From assembly GCA_041396045.1 (NCBI GenBank), contig JAWKZI010000003.1, positions 197,798 through 261,797 on the forward strand: 64,000 nucleotides of DNA. The letters run 5' to 3'. Shown piece after piece: positions 46,501 through 55,836 of the stretch. A program made the translations under genes and the position numbers. Origin of the DNA: SHZI01 sp041396045 (GTDB lineage: Bacteria > Pseudomonadota > Gammaproteobacteria > Steroidobacterales > GCA-2729495). The notes beneath the pieces were generated by a model. It searched no databases and was not told the DNA's origin. It was given only the letters and a program-made list of their open reading frames with translations. Every line of letters begins with the position of its first letter. Positions within the stretch are counted from its first letter, which is position 1.

Positions 46501-47474
46501 ATGCGCAAGCCGCTGCTCGGCGTCGTCATGGATCCGATCACATCCATCACCCCGGCCAAAGACACCACCCTGGCCATGTTGCTCGAAGCACAGCGCCGCG
46601 GCTATGGACTACGGTACTTCGAGCAATCGGACCTCAGACTGCGACGGGGCGTTGCCCAGGGCCGTGCCCGTGCGCTGACGGTGACCGACAGCAACGCTGA
46701 CTGGTTTGAACTCGCTGAACCAGCCGACATGCCGCTTGAGGAGCTGGACCTGATTCTGATGCGCAAGGATCCGCCCTTCGACACCGAATACATCTATACC
46801 ACCTATCTGCTGGAGCGCGCCGAACAGGCCGGTGTGCTGGTGGTCAATCGTCCCAGGTCGCGGGACATCAACGAAAAGGGTTTACACCGCCTGGTTCCCG
46901 GATTGTTGCCCGGATACGGTGATCACGCGCTCCATGGCCGATCTGCGGGCCTTTCTGGCCGAACTGGGCCACATTGTGGTCAAACCGCTGGACGGTATGG
47001 GCGGGCGGTCGATTTTCACGCTGAAGAAGGGCGACAACAACGCCAACGTCATCTTTGAGACACTCACCGATTACGGCCAGAGACATGCACCGCACAGCGG
47101 TACGTGCCTGAAATCGTCAGTGGCGACAAGCGCATCATCCTGGTGGACGGCAACCCGGTGAGCCATGTGCTGGCGCGGATACCCTCTGCGGACGACAACC
47201 GCGGCAACCTGGTTGCCGGCGCCCGCCCGGAAGTACGGCCGCTGACCGAAAGAGACGAGTGGATCTGCGCACAGGTGGGCCCAACCCTGCGGGAGCGAGG
47301 CGTGCTGTTTGCCGGACTGGATGTTATCGGCGACTACCTCACGGAGATCAATGTGACCAGCCCGACCGGTGTCCGGGAGCTCAAGCTGGCCGGGCTGGAT
47401 GTGGTCGAAACGCTGTTCGATGCGTTGGAAGTCGGTTGCAGGCGCGCCCTGCGTCCAGCGTTCGCAGCGCCTGA
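46501..47474 (+). CDS. gshB: Glutathione synthetase (two frameshifts)
   Basis: The ATP-grasp enzyme joining gamma-glutamylcysteine to glycine. The first frame reads RKPLLGVVMDPITSITPAKDTTLAMLL and LDLILMRKDPPFDTEYIYTTYLLE. The second, after 46880, reads MADLRAFLAELGHIVVKPLDGMGGRSIF; the third, after 47085, reads QRYVPEIVSGDKRIILVDGNPV, RGVLFAGLDVIGDYLTEINVTSPTG. Removing one G from the GGG at 46879-46881 (DINEKVYTAW) and adding one G near 47082 (YGQETCTAQRYV) restores the frame. The 3' end is uncertain: a further slip may place the stop at 47474, otherwise the frame runs on into apbE. In P. aeruginosa gshB also neighbours pilG. Confidence 0.9.
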
Positions 47475-47501
47475 TCCGGCGGTTTTCGGCGCTTCACGGT
47501 C

Positions 47502-48630
47502 ATGCCCACCGATCGGGCCTCGGCAATCTCCCACTCTTTCCTGGCATTCAGCCTGTGTGTGGCAATCATCCTGGCTGGCTGCGATTCGCCCGCGGTTGCC
47601 GAGCGCCATTTCCAGGCCTTCGGCACCACTGTCCACCTTATCGTGGCGGACGTGGACAACCGGCAGGCACAGGCCACCCTTGATGAGATTGAACGCGACT
47701 TCGCCGGTATCAGTCTCGACTGGTATGCGTTTGGCACTGGAGAACTGGCACGGATCAACGCACGGCTGGCACATGAGCAGCCAGCCGCTGTGAGGTGAAG
47801 CGCTCGCAGCCGTGTTCCGGCGTGCCCAGACGCTTAATCAGGCCAGCAAGGGTCTGTTCGACCCCGGGGTTTGCGCACTGGTAAAGCTCTGGCAATTCGA
47901 CACAGAAGAAGATCTGGCCACGGCAAAGGGTCCGCCGCCAGTCAGCAAACTGGCCCTTCTACGCGCACAGCAGGGTAGCGTCGCGGATCTGCGCATAGAA
48001 GGCGGCACGGTATCTGCGGACAAACCGCTGTGCGTCGATCTTGGTGGAATGGCGAAGGGCAGTGCACTCATGCAGGCCCGCGAGATCCTGCAGCGTCACG
48101 GCATCAGCAGTGCGTTCATCGACATCGGCGGCAGCAGCCAACTCGCCATCGGCCATCATCTCGCGGACCGCCGCGATCCGGCTTCGCGTTCGTGGCAGAT
48201 CGGTCTGCGCGATCCGCGGGCCAACCATTTGCTGGCGCGGTTGCGTCTGGCGTCGGGCGAAGCGGCTTCTACATCGGGGGACTACGAGCGGGCCTACGTG
48301 GAGAACGGTCACCGCTATCACCACATACTCGACCCGCGCAGCGGGAGACCGACCGACGGCGCGGCCAGCGTGACTGTACTGGCAGAGGACGCCGAACTGG
48401 CGGATGCGGCATCGACGGCCCTGATGGTTGCCGGCCCGGACCGCTTCCGGGAACTGTGTGCGGCACTGTCGATCCGCGACGCCCTGCTCATCACCACCGA
48501 TGGCGAATGGCTCGCGACAGCCACGATGGCTGAACGATTGCGCCGCGACAACCCCGGTCGCACGATACCGCTGCCGACAGCCCTCCCGCTGGAAGGTGCT
48601 CCCGCAGCAGCCGGTCCTGCAAAATTGTGA
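47502..48630 (+). CDS. apbE: FAD:protein FMN transferase ApbE, lipoprotein (one-base frameshift)
   Basis: Reads MPTDRASAISHSFLAFSLCV with a lipobox (ILAGCDSPAV, Cys27) and then FGTTVHLIVADV. After a break at 47795 it continues FDPGVCALVKLWQF, VDLGGMAKGSALMQAREILQ, AFIDIGGSSQLAIG, HHILDPRSGRPTDGAASVTVLA and DAASTALMVAG, the FAD and magnesium-binding signatures of ApbE. It attaches FMN to Thr of Na+-NQR/RNF-type subunits. Removing one G in GTGAGGTGAAG (about 47796) gives AAVSEALAAVF, so the gene is likely whole. It sits between gshB and the TonB-like gene, which is not the usual Pseudomonas content. Confidence 0.85.
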
Positions 48631-48709
48631 TGCAACACCGTTGCCTGCGGCAGCGCTGGTTATAATCAGGCGATATCCCGATCGGGCACCGGGAATCGGA
48701 TTTCCCTGC

Positions 48710-49627
48710 ATGCAGGCAGTATCGTCCCCGACGGGACCACAGATTACCTGGTCGGCAGAGGCAGCCAGAGACCGTTTGTCGTCTACAACTTTTCTGGCCG
48801 CCTTGTTTCACGGCATTCTGATATTGGGTATCAGCTTCAGCGCGCGGCTGCCTGATCCCGACAAACTCACGAGCTCCATGGAAGTCGTGCTCGTCACTTC
48901 GCAGTATCAGGATCAGCAGGCGTCACCCAATGCCGTGCTGCTTGCCCAGCAGAATCTCGTTGGCACAGGCAACGCAACCGCCGATGCGGCAGTTCGCACA
49001 GCGCCGGGCCTGACGCTGCCAGCCAACCGTACAGGCCCGGTCAGGGAAGGCGGCGAAGCTGCGGTGCGCCCCGGGTTAACCAGTGAAGAAAACACTGCCA
49101 GGCCCGTGGTTCTGACCAGGCAGTCCTCCACCGTGGCGCCGGACGAAGGAGAACGATTCCAGACGCCACAAGATCAGGCCAGCATGCTGCCGTCCAACAG
49201 CAATGCCATTGAGATCGTCGGCCGCTTCGACGCCGCCACGGTCATTCCCGATGCCGATCCGCGTGAGCGCCTGATTAGTGCCAATACCCGTGAATCCCGT
49301 ATTGCGAGCTACCTCAGCGGCTGGAAGAACAAGGTCGAGCAGGTGGGAACACTGAACTTCCCGTTCGCGGCCAGCCACACCAGAAACGCCCGGTTTCCGG
49401 TGCTCGAAGTCGCTATCAGTGCCGATGGACACCTGCGCGACGTGATCGTCCGCCAGTCATCCGGACAACGTGACCTGGATCAGGCTGCCGTCAGGATCCT
49501 GCGGCTTGCCGCGCCGTTCCAGCCCTTCCCTGCCGGCCTGCGCGCCGACTACGACGTGCTGCGCTTCGCCTATGAATGGCGGTTCTCCGAGGGCGCCGGC
49601 CCCATCCGCGCCCGCATCGCCGGTTAG
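48710..49627 (+). CDS. TonB-family protein (TonB3-like)
   Basis: A 305-residue protein. It has an N-terminal membrane helix (FLAALFHGILILGISFSA), a spacer without strong Pro runs (residues ~60-210) and a C-terminal TonB domain (IASYLSGWKNKVEQVGTLNFP, FPVLEVAISADGHLRDVIVRQSSG, LDQAAVRILRLAAPFQPFPAGL). Its position between gshB/apbE and yqgE is that of tonB3 in P. aeruginosa, where the gene is needed for pilus assembly and twitching. No exbB/exbD genes adjoin. ATG 48710 is preferred over longer upstream starts, which overlap apbE. Confidence 0.8.
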   Translation: MQAVSSPTGPQITWSAEAARDRLSSTTFLAALFHGILILGISFSARLPDPDKLTSSMEVVLVTSQYQDQQASPNAVLLAQQNLVGTGNATADAAVRTAPGLTLPANRTGPVREGGEAAVRPGLTSEENTARPVVLTRQSSTVAPDEGERFQTPQDQASMLPSNSNAIEIVGRFDAATVIPDADPRERLISANTRESRIASYLSGWKNKVEQVGTLNFPFAASHTRNARFPVLEVAISADGHLRDVIVRQSSGQRDLDQAAVRILRLAAPFQPFPAGLRADYDVLRFAYEWRFSEGAGPIRARIAG

Positions 49628-49669
49628 CCGAACCTTCCTGTAGCTGCTGCGCGGCACAGGGGCGCAGTA

Positions 49670-50302
49670 ATGCTTCCAATGATCCGTATGCCAGCCGATA
49701 CTGGCCGCATGCCTGACAAAGCTGACACCCTCGAAACGACCTATCTGGCCGGCCATCTGCTGATTGCCATGCCGGCCATGCAGGATCCGAATTTTGTGCG
49801 GACAGTGACCTATATCTGCGAACACACTGACCAGGGCGCGCTGGGAATCATCATCAATCGACCGATGGATATGGACCTCGGCACAATATTTGATCAGCTT
49901 GCACTGGACAGCAGTGATGCAGGACTGGCCCGCCAGCCGGTGCTGCAGGGTGGGCCGGTACACCAGGAGCGAGGCTTTGTACTTCACGAGCCGGAGGCTA
50001 CCGAGGAAGACGATTTCGATGCGACCGTCGCCGTCACCGATGCCATCCGCGTAACAACATCCCAGGACATCCTGAGTGCGATGGCCAGCGGCAAGGGGCC
50101 AAAACGTGCCGTAGTAGCCCTTGGCTACGCCGGCTGGGGCGCCGGGCAGCTGGAAAGTGAACTCGTGCAAAATGCCTGGCTGAGCGTGCCGGCAACGCCG
50201 CAGATCATTTTCGAAACCCCGTTCGACCAGCGGTGGCGGGAGGCCGCGCGGCTGCTCGGCATCGATCTCAGTACGCTGAGTCATCAAGCGGGTCACGCCT
50301 GA
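49670..50302 (+). CDS. yqgE: YqgE/AlgH family protein
   Basis: A ~210-residue UPF0301/DUF179 protein: YLAGHLLIAMPAMQDPNFVRTVTYICEH, GALGIIINRPMDMDLGTIFDQL, QPVLQGGPVHQERGFVLHEP, VALGYAGWGAGQLESELVQNAWL. Function unknown; AlgH was first tied to alginate regulation. Start could also be at 49682 or 49709 (MPDKADTLETTYLAG), where conservation begins. Followed 57 bases later by ruvX, the conserved yqgE-yqgF pair. Confidence 0.92.
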   Translation: MLPMIRMPADTGRMPDKADTLETTYLAGHLLIAMPAMQDPNFVRTVTYICEHTDQGALGIIINRPMDMDLGTIFDQLALDSSDAGLARQPVLQGGPVHQERGFVLHEPEATEEDDFDATVAVTDAIRVTTSQDILSAMASGKGPKRAVVALGYAGWGAGQLESELVQNAWLSVPATPQIIFETPFDQRWREAARLLGIDLSTLSHQAGHA

Positions 50303-50359
50303 CCTGGCCCGACTGAAGCGGTCAAATTTGAACCGGTCTCATCGCTACCGGCCAGCACC

Positions 50360-50809
50360 ATGACGAACTCGGCCATCGTCTTCGATCATGGTGGTCGCCG
50401 TATCGGTGTCGCGATCGCCAACCGCTCGCCGCACCTGGCTTCACCCTTGCTGACTCTGGCAGCACGCGATGGCGTGCCGGATTGGGCGGTACTGGACAAG
50501 CTGCTGGCCGAGTGGCGGCCCGGTGAACTGGTGGTCGGCGTTCCTTATAATGGTGCGGCAGCGCGACTGGCCGGCAGCGGCAGCACGGTGACTACCGACA
50601 GCGAATCTGCTGCCGAACGCTTCGCCGATACTCTGGCTGCCCGATACGCACTGCCCGTCACGCGCATCGACGAGCGATTGACCTCCGTGGAAGCTGAATC
50701 GCGACTACGGGAACAACGTCGCAGCGGTAAACGTACAAAGAAAGTTCGCACCGGTGATGTCGACGCACTGGCCGCCTGCGTAATTGCCGAGATGTGGCTG
50801 AACCAGTGA
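50360..50809 (+). CDS. ruvX: Holliday junction resolvase-like protein RuvX/YqgF
   Basis: A 149-residue RNase H-fold protein: catalytic Asp in AIVFDHGGRRIGVAIANR (Asp9), VVGVPYN, then RIDERLTSVEAESRLREQRR and GDVDALAACVIAEMWL with the second and third acidic sites. It is needed for pre-16S rRNA 5'-end maturation and is also called a resolvase. The start ATG 50360 fits the fold. The stop overlaps the start of the pyrK-like gene (GTGA), so translation is coupled. Confidence 0.92.
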   Translation: MTNSAIVFDHGGRRIGVAIANRSPHLASPLLTLAARDGVPDWAVLDKLLAEWRPGELVVGVPYNGAAARLAGSGSTVTTDSESAAERFADTLAARYALPVTRIDERLTSVEAESRLREQRRSGKRTKKVRTGDVDALAACVIAEMWLNQ

Positions 50810-51693
50810 CAACAACAGCTAGCGCGAATCAACCGGAAATGAATCAATCCCATCGGGGCACGATCTACGCAACAGATGCGACAGTGCTGGACCAGGTGGA
50901 GTATCCCGGCGGTCAGTACATCCTGCGCCTCGCGGCCGCCGATTGTGCGCGGACCGCAACCGCTGGCTCCTTCGTACATGTGCAATGCGCCCCGGAAATT
51001 CCGCTACATCGGCCGCTGTCGATCCTGCGGGTCAACGCTGCTGAAGGCTGGATTGAAGTCCTCTATAAAGTGGTGGGTCAGGGACTGCTGGCGCTGACCA
51101 GGGCTACGGCTGGCAGTACCATCAAGCTGCTTGGACCCATTGGCCGGGGCTTCTCCCCGGACCCGGCGCGACCCGCGGCGCTGCTGATCGGTGGCGGTGT
51201 CGGCATTCCACCGCTGATGTACCTCGCCGAAGTACTGGCGCACTCCCCGGGCGTACGTTGGGAGCCGCGGGCATTTTTCGGTTCGGAGTTGCCCTTTCCG
51301 TTTGCCGTGAACACGGTGGACGGCACACTGGAGCAACTTGATGAATGGGGCGTACCCTCACAACTCGCCAGCAACGCCGGCATTCCCGGCAGCCGCCAGG
51401 GGCTCGTGACCGCGCTGGCTCGCGACTGGATCACCGCCCAATCCCCGGCAAACCGGCACCAGATGGCAATTTACGCCTGCGGTCCTACGCCAATGCTCAA
51501 AGCAACGCAGCGACTGGCGGATGAGTTCGCGCTGCCTTCCCAGTTGTGCCTGGAAGAATTCATGGCTTGTGCCGTCGGTGGCTGTGCCGGTTGCGTGGTG
51601 CCGGTTGTGATTGATGGTGAGCACCACATGAAACGTGTTTGCGTCGACGGGCCGGTGTTCAATGGCGCACAGGTCTACGGTTATTCCGTATAG
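50806..51693 (+). CDS. PyrK-like flavin/2Fe-2S electron-transfer protein
   Basis: A 295-residue ferredoxin-reductase-fold protein. FAD-binding: PLHRPLSILRVNAAEGWIEVLYK and RATAGSTIKLLGPIGRGF. NAD domain: AALLIGGGVGIPPLMYLAEVL. C-terminal 2Fe-2S cluster: CLEEFMACAVGGCAGCVVPV with a fourth Cys in KRVCVDGPVF. It matches the PyrK subunit of NAD-dependent dihydroorotate dehydrogenase (class 1B). No pyrD is adjacent, and most Gammaproteobacteria use the quinone-linked PyrD, so it may serve another dehydrogenase. GTG 50806 overlaps the ruvX stop; ATG 50839 (MNQSHRG) is an alternative. Confidence 0.8.
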   Translation: MTTTASANQPEMNQSHRGTIYATDATVLDQVEYPGGQYILRLAAADCARTATAGSFVHVQCAPEIPLHRPLSILRVNAAEGWIEVLYKVVGQGLLALTRATAGSTIKLLGPIGRGFSPDPARPAALLIGGGVGIPPLMYLAEVLAHSPGVRWEPRAFFGSELPFPFAVNTVDGTLEQLDEWGVPSQLASNAGIPGSRQGLVTALARDWITAQSPANRHQMAIYACGPTPMLKATQRLADEFALPSQLCLEEFMACAVGGCAGCVVPVVIDGEHHMKRVCVDGPVFNGAQVYGYSV

Positions 51694-51740
51694 CCTGGCC
51701 TTGCGGCAAGTACCTATTCGATCAGCGCACGCACACGTGG

Positions 51741-52142
51741 ATGCTGTACTCCGAGTTGATTGAGTTTTATCCAGACATACGGTTGATTCATATCACTGCC
51801 GCCCTGCTCAGCGGCAGCCTGTTCCTGTTGCGTGGCGTGGCGATGTGGTCGGGTTCGCCAGCCGGGATGCGGACGCCGGTGCGCTATCTCAGCTATACCA
51901 TCGACACGATCCTGCTCGCAGCGGCCGTAACGCTGGCCACCATACTGCATCTGGTGCCCTTCGTTGATCCGTGGATCACGACGAAGATTCTCCTCGTTCT
52001 CAGCTATGTCGTGCTGGGGTCACTGGCCCTGCGGCGAAGCCGCTCGGTACGCTGGCGGCGGGCATTCTTCATACTGGCAATGCTGGTGTTTGCCACCATC
52101 TTTACTGTGGCCCGCTCGCACTATGTGTTGCCGTGGACCTGA
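51741..52142 (+). CDS. SirB2-family membrane protein
   Basis: A 133-residue integral membrane protein with four helices: IRLIHITAALLSGSLFLLRGVAMW, LSYTIDTILLAAAVTLATILHL, ILLVLSYVVLGSLALRR, AFFILAMLVFATIFTVARSH. SirB2 proteins resemble cytochrome-b-like or invasion-expression genes of uncertain role. ATG 51741 was chosen because the family N-terminus begins there. The longer frame would overlap the PyrK-like gene by 55 bases. Confidence 0.78.
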   Translation: MLYSELIEFYPDIRLIHITAALLSGSLFLLRGVAMWSGSPAGMRTPVRYLSYTIDTILLAAAVTLATILHLVPFVDPWITTKILLVLSYVVLGSLALRRSRSVRWRRAFFILAMLVFATIFTVARSHYVLPWT

Positions 52143-52300
52143 AACTGCGGTCTTTTGCGGCACATGCTTCAATTATGACTTGAATACAACAGCGGGGCAC
52201 CAGCCAGGAATGCTGCAAACCCCGGGTCAATCTGAACCAGTACTTGCTTGCGCGCAACGCGCCGGGTAGCGTTACCGGCTCACTTGTGGAGGGCGGATCT

Positions 52301-55300
52301 GTGAAGAAGCTACGCGGCGTTTCCCTGGGCATGGTCGTGGCAGGCGGCCTGATTGGCGCCATCGCGACAATAACCACAACCACCAGCGCGGCTGCTGCAA
52401 CGGGCCAGACTGCCTCGCCCGCCACGCAACAGGGTCCGGTCGCCAAAGACTGGCCACATTACAGTTTCACGATGACGATCGATCCGCCGACGCATCGTCT
52501 GACTACAACAACCGAAGTCACGCTGCCAGCACGGTTGGCCGGCAAGAACGTCGAGTTTCTGCTGGGCGAAAATTTCCAGATCACGGCTTCGCAGCCAAAA
52601 GTCAGCAAGCTGAAGGATACCGGCAAGGAAACAGGCTTCGCCGGGATCAATGGCACCAGCGCGGAACTGGCCAATCGCCGGGGCATCAGCCGCTACCGTG
52701 TGCGCCTGCCTGCCGGCACCCACTCGTTCCGCGTGGAGTATTCCGGACTGGTGGACCTGCCACCAACGACCAGCCCGGAGGAATACGCTCGCAGCTTCGC
52801 CGAGACACCCGGAATCATCGAGCCCAAGGGGTTGTATCTGGCTGGCTCAACGCTCTGGTATCCCCAACTTGCGGCCTCCGAACTGGTCACCTTTGATCTG
52901 ACTGCGAAGATTCCGCCCGGCTGGCACATCATTGCACCAGGCAACGGGGTATCGACCGGGCCGGATAATGTGGCGCACTGGACTACGCCATCTGCCGTCG
53001 ACGAAATCTCGGTAGCCGGCGGACCACTGACGTATTACCACGAGTCCGCAGGGCCAGTGGAAGCACAGGTTTTTCTCCGTGAGGACGACGCCGCGCTGGC
53101 CACCAAGTACCTGGATGCCACCAATCGTTACCTGCGCATGTACAACGATCTGATCGGCCCTTATCCCTATACCAAGTTCGCGCTGGTGGAGAACTTCTGG
53201 GAAACCGGCTACGGCATGCCGTCCTATACGTTGCTGGGGCCACAGATCATCCGCTTTCCGTTCATCCTGACGTCGTCCTACCCGCACGAGATCCTGCACA
53301 ACTGGTGGGGCAATTCGGTCTATGTGGACTACGCCACCGGTAACTGGTGCGAGGGACTGACCGCCTATCTGGCCGACCATCTGTTGAAGGAAGGCGAGGG
53401 CCTCGGCGCCGAGTACCGCCGGGATGTGCTCAAGAAGTACCGGGACTTCGCCACCACGGGCGACGATTTTCCGCTGACGCAGTTTCGTTCGCGGCATAGT
53501 GCTGTCACGGAAGCCGTCGGTTACGGCAAGACGCTGATGGGCTTCCACATGCTGCGCCGACAGGTCGGCGACGATACGTTCCGCAAGGTACTGTCGACCT
53601 TCTACCGCGAGGATCGCGGCACGCGCGCCAGCTTTGGCGACATCGAAGCGGTGTTTGAGAAAACCACGGGCCAGGATTTCAGCCGGTTCTTCTCCGACTG
53701 GACGACACGCACCGGCGCCCCCGAACTGGCCGTCAAAGACATTAGCGTGAAGCCGAACGGCGGCAAGTTCAAAATCACCGGCCACCTGTTGCAACAGCAA
53801 AAAGGCCCATACGACCTTCAGGTTCCGGTAGTCGTGATGACGGCAGCGGGCACCAGCACTACCTTCGTTCGCAGCCAGGCAGCCGATACCGCTTTCTCCA
53901 TCGAGGCGGATGCTGAACCACAACTGGTAGCCGTCGACCCGGAGTTCGACCTGTTTCGTGTGCTCGACCCACGGGAAACTGCCCCCAGCATCGGTCAGCT
54001 CTTTGGCGCCAGCGCCGTCACGGCCGTGTTGCCGACGGAGCCGGCGGGAGCCGCTGATCAGTGGCGCCGCATGCTTGCCGCCTGGAAGAGCCCCTCGCAG
54101 AAGATGACCATCGTCACCGATCGCGAGCTTGAGACACTGCCAACCGATCAGGCCGTATGGTTGCTCGGACGGCAAAACCGTCTGGCCAAGGCATCGTTTT
54201 CATCGCAATCTGCGCAGGGGCTGACAATCGATGAATCGGGAATTCGCGTTGGCGACCAGGCGTTGCCATTTGCCGGGCATGCTCATGTCCTGACGGGCCG
54301 GCATCCGACGGACCCGCGTCTTGCCATTGGCTGGATCACGGCAGACTCGCCGGCGGCGGTCGAGAATCTGGGTCGAAAGCTGCCCCACTACGGCAAATAT
54401 TCGTGGCTGGTTTTCGCCGGCGATGAGGCTACCAATGTCGCCAAGGGCGAGTGGGCTGCCACGGATTCGCCGCTGATGGTCAGCCTGAAGCCGGGCGCCA
54501 TGCTCTCCGGCCTGCCGAAGCGGACACCGCTGGCGGTACCGCCGCCGGTGTTTTCCGCCGAGCGCCTGCAGGATCACGTGAACTGGCTGGCGGCACCCGC
54601 ACGCGAAGGCCGTGGCTTCGGTTCTGCCGGTCTGATCGCTGCCGGAGATTACATTCGTGACCAGTTTGCCGCGGCCGGCCTGAAAGCTGGTGGCGATCAG
54701 GGCACTTACTTCCAGACCTTTGAAGCCGTTGGTGGCCTGAAGAACGAAAAGAAGCCACTACGCAATGTCATCGCGGTGCTACCCGGCAATGATCCCCGCT
54801 TTGCTGGTCAGGCGGCACTGCTGACTGCTCACTACGATCACCTGGGCATGGGCTGGCCGGGCGTGCGCTCTGGCGACGAGGGCAAACTGCATCCGGGCGC
54901 CGACGACAATGCCAGCGGCGTCTCCGTACTCCTGGAGGTTGCCAAACATCTGGCCGCCGGCCCACCGCCAGCCCGGACCATCGTCTTTGTGGCTTTCAGC
55001 GGCGAAGAGGCCGGACTGCTGGGCTCCCGCTACTATGCAAAACATCCATCGCCTGTACCGGCAAAGGGTCTGGTCGGTGTGGTCAATATGGACACTGTCG
55101 GGCGGCTGGGCCAAAAGCCATTGTCGGTACTGGCCAGTGACAGCGCCCGCGAATGGCCGTTTGTGTTCGGCGGGATAACTGCAGTCACCGGCATCCCCAC
55201 GGCAAGCATTCCAGGCGCCAGCCAGTCGTCGGATCAGCAGAGCTTCATCGACATTGGTGTGCCTGGCGTGCAGCTCTTTACTGCCGCGACCGGTGACTAC

Positions 55301-55732
55301 CACCGGCCCAGCGACACCGCAGACAAGATCGACAGTGCCGGCCTCGCCAGGGTTGCCGAGGTGGCCACCGAGGCTATCGGCTACCTGGCATCCGCGGAAA
55401 AGCCGCTGACCGCAACCGGCAAGGACGTGGGTGCTGCCGACAATGCCGGCCCTGGTACGGGTCCATCGCGCCGTGCCTCCCTGGGAAGCGTGCCTGATTT
55501 CGCCTATCAGGGCTCCGGTCTGCGTATCGACGGCGTCGTTCCCGATTCACCGGCCGCCAAGGCCGGCATGCAGGCCGGCGACATCCTGGTCAGCATGGGT
55601 GGCAAACCGGTCACCAATCTCAATACCTTCAATCAGGTATTGCGTGACCACAACCCCGGCGACCGTACAAAAATCGAGTGGACACGCAACGGCACCAGCA
55701 TGTCCGCCGAAGTCGAGCTCGGCACGAGATAA
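52301..55732 (+). CDS. Multi-domain secreted metallopeptidase: M1-like + M28 + PDZ
   Basis: A 1143-residue protein from GTG 52301, with GGAGGGCGGATCT just before it. Signal peptide SLGMVVAGGLIGAIAT. Domain 1 is M1-like: HEILHNWWGN (His329, Glu330, His333) and GNWCEGLTAYLADHL with the third ligand Glu ~350. The usual GAMEN exopeptidase motif is not apparent. A linker region (~500-780) follows. Domain 2 is M28: zinc ligands in HYDHLGMG (~844), GADDNASGVSVLLEVA, GEEAGLLGSRYY, NMDTVG and DYHRPSDTADKID. Domain 3 is PDZ (~1063-1143): GSGLRIDGVVPDSPAAKAGM, GDILVSMGGKPV. The combination of two different metal peptidases in one polypeptide is unusual. Likely periplasmic peptide degradation. Confidence 0.85.
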   Translation: MKKLRGVSLGMVVAGGLIGAIATITTTTSAAAATGQTASPATQQGPVAKDWPHYSFTMTIDPPTHRLTTTTEVTLPARLAGKNVEFLLGENFQITASQPKVSKLKDTGKETGFAGINGTSAELANRRGISRYRVRLPAGTHSFRVEYSGLVDLPPTTSPEEYARSFAETPGIIEPKGLYLAGSTLWYPQLAASELVTFDLTAKIPPGWHIIAPGNGVSTGPDNVAHWTTPSAVDEISVAGGPLTYYHESAGPVEAQVFLREDDAALATKYLDATNRYLRMYNDLIGPYPYTKFALVENFWETGYGMPSYTLLGPQIIRFPFILTSSYPHEILHNWWGNSVYVDYATGNWCEGLTAYLADHLLKEGEGLGAEYRRDVLKKYRDFATTGDDFPLTQFRSRHSAVTEAVGYGKTLMGFHMLRRQVGDDTFRKVLSTFYREDRGTRASFGDIEAVFEKTTGQDFSRFFSDWTTRTGAPELAVKDISVKPNGGKFKITGHLLQQQKGPYDLQVPVVVMTAAGTSTTFVRSQAADTAFSIEADAEPQLVAVDPEFDLFRVLDPRETAPSIGQLFGASAVTAVLPTEPAGAADQWRRMLAAWKSPSQKMTIVTDRELETLPTDQAVWLLGRQNRLAKASFSSQSAQGLTIDESGIRVGDQALPFAGHAHVLTGRHPTDPRLAIGWITADSPAAVENLGRKLPHYGKYSWLVFAGDEATNVAKGEWAATDSPLMVSLKPGAMLSGLPKRTPLAVPPPVFSAERLQDHVNWLAAPAREGRGFGSAGLIAAGDYIRDQFAAAGLKAGGDQGTYFQTFEAVGGLKNEKKPLRNVIAVLPGNDPRFAGQAALLTAHYDHLGMGWPGVRSGDEGKLHPGADDNASGVSVLLEVAKHLAAGPPPARTIVFVAFSGEEAGLLGSRYYAKHPSPVPAKGLVGVVNMDTVGRLGQKPLSVLASDSAREWPFVFGGITAVTGIPTASIPGASQSSDQQSFIDIGVPGVQLFTAATGDYHRPSDTADKIDSAGLARVAEVATEAIGYLASAEKPLTATGKDVGAADNAGPGTGPSRRASLGSVPDFAYQGSGLRIDGVVPDSPAAKAGMQAGDILVSMGGKPVTNLNTFNQVLRDHNPGDRTKIEWTRNGTSMSAEVELGTR

Positions 55733-55736
55733 AGTA

Positions 55737-55824
55737 GCGGCCGGCGGGGCGGGACCAGTGCCTTGGCGAGCCCTCGGGTCCGCCCGCCAGGCCGCCAAGG
55801 CACTGGTCCCGCCCCGCCGGCCGC
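55737..55824. repeat. Long intergenic dyad B (32-bp perfect stem)
   Basis: The arm at 55737-55768 (starting GCGGCCGGCGGGGCGGGACC) is the exact reverse complement of 55793-55824 (ending CCCCGCCGGCCGC), with a 24-base loop. No T-tract follows. It lies 5 bases after the peptidase stop and 13 before the pilU-like stop, between convergent genes. The loop-side sequence resembles the dyad at 35852-35929. Confidence 0.85.
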
Positions 55825-55836
55825 GGCTTCAGCACC

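Noticed and set aside
52847..54175. Long minus-strand open frame (442 codons) antisense to the peptidase
   Set aside because: High-GC codon bias of the real plus-strand gene leaves its antisense open; no ribosome-binding site or family motif.
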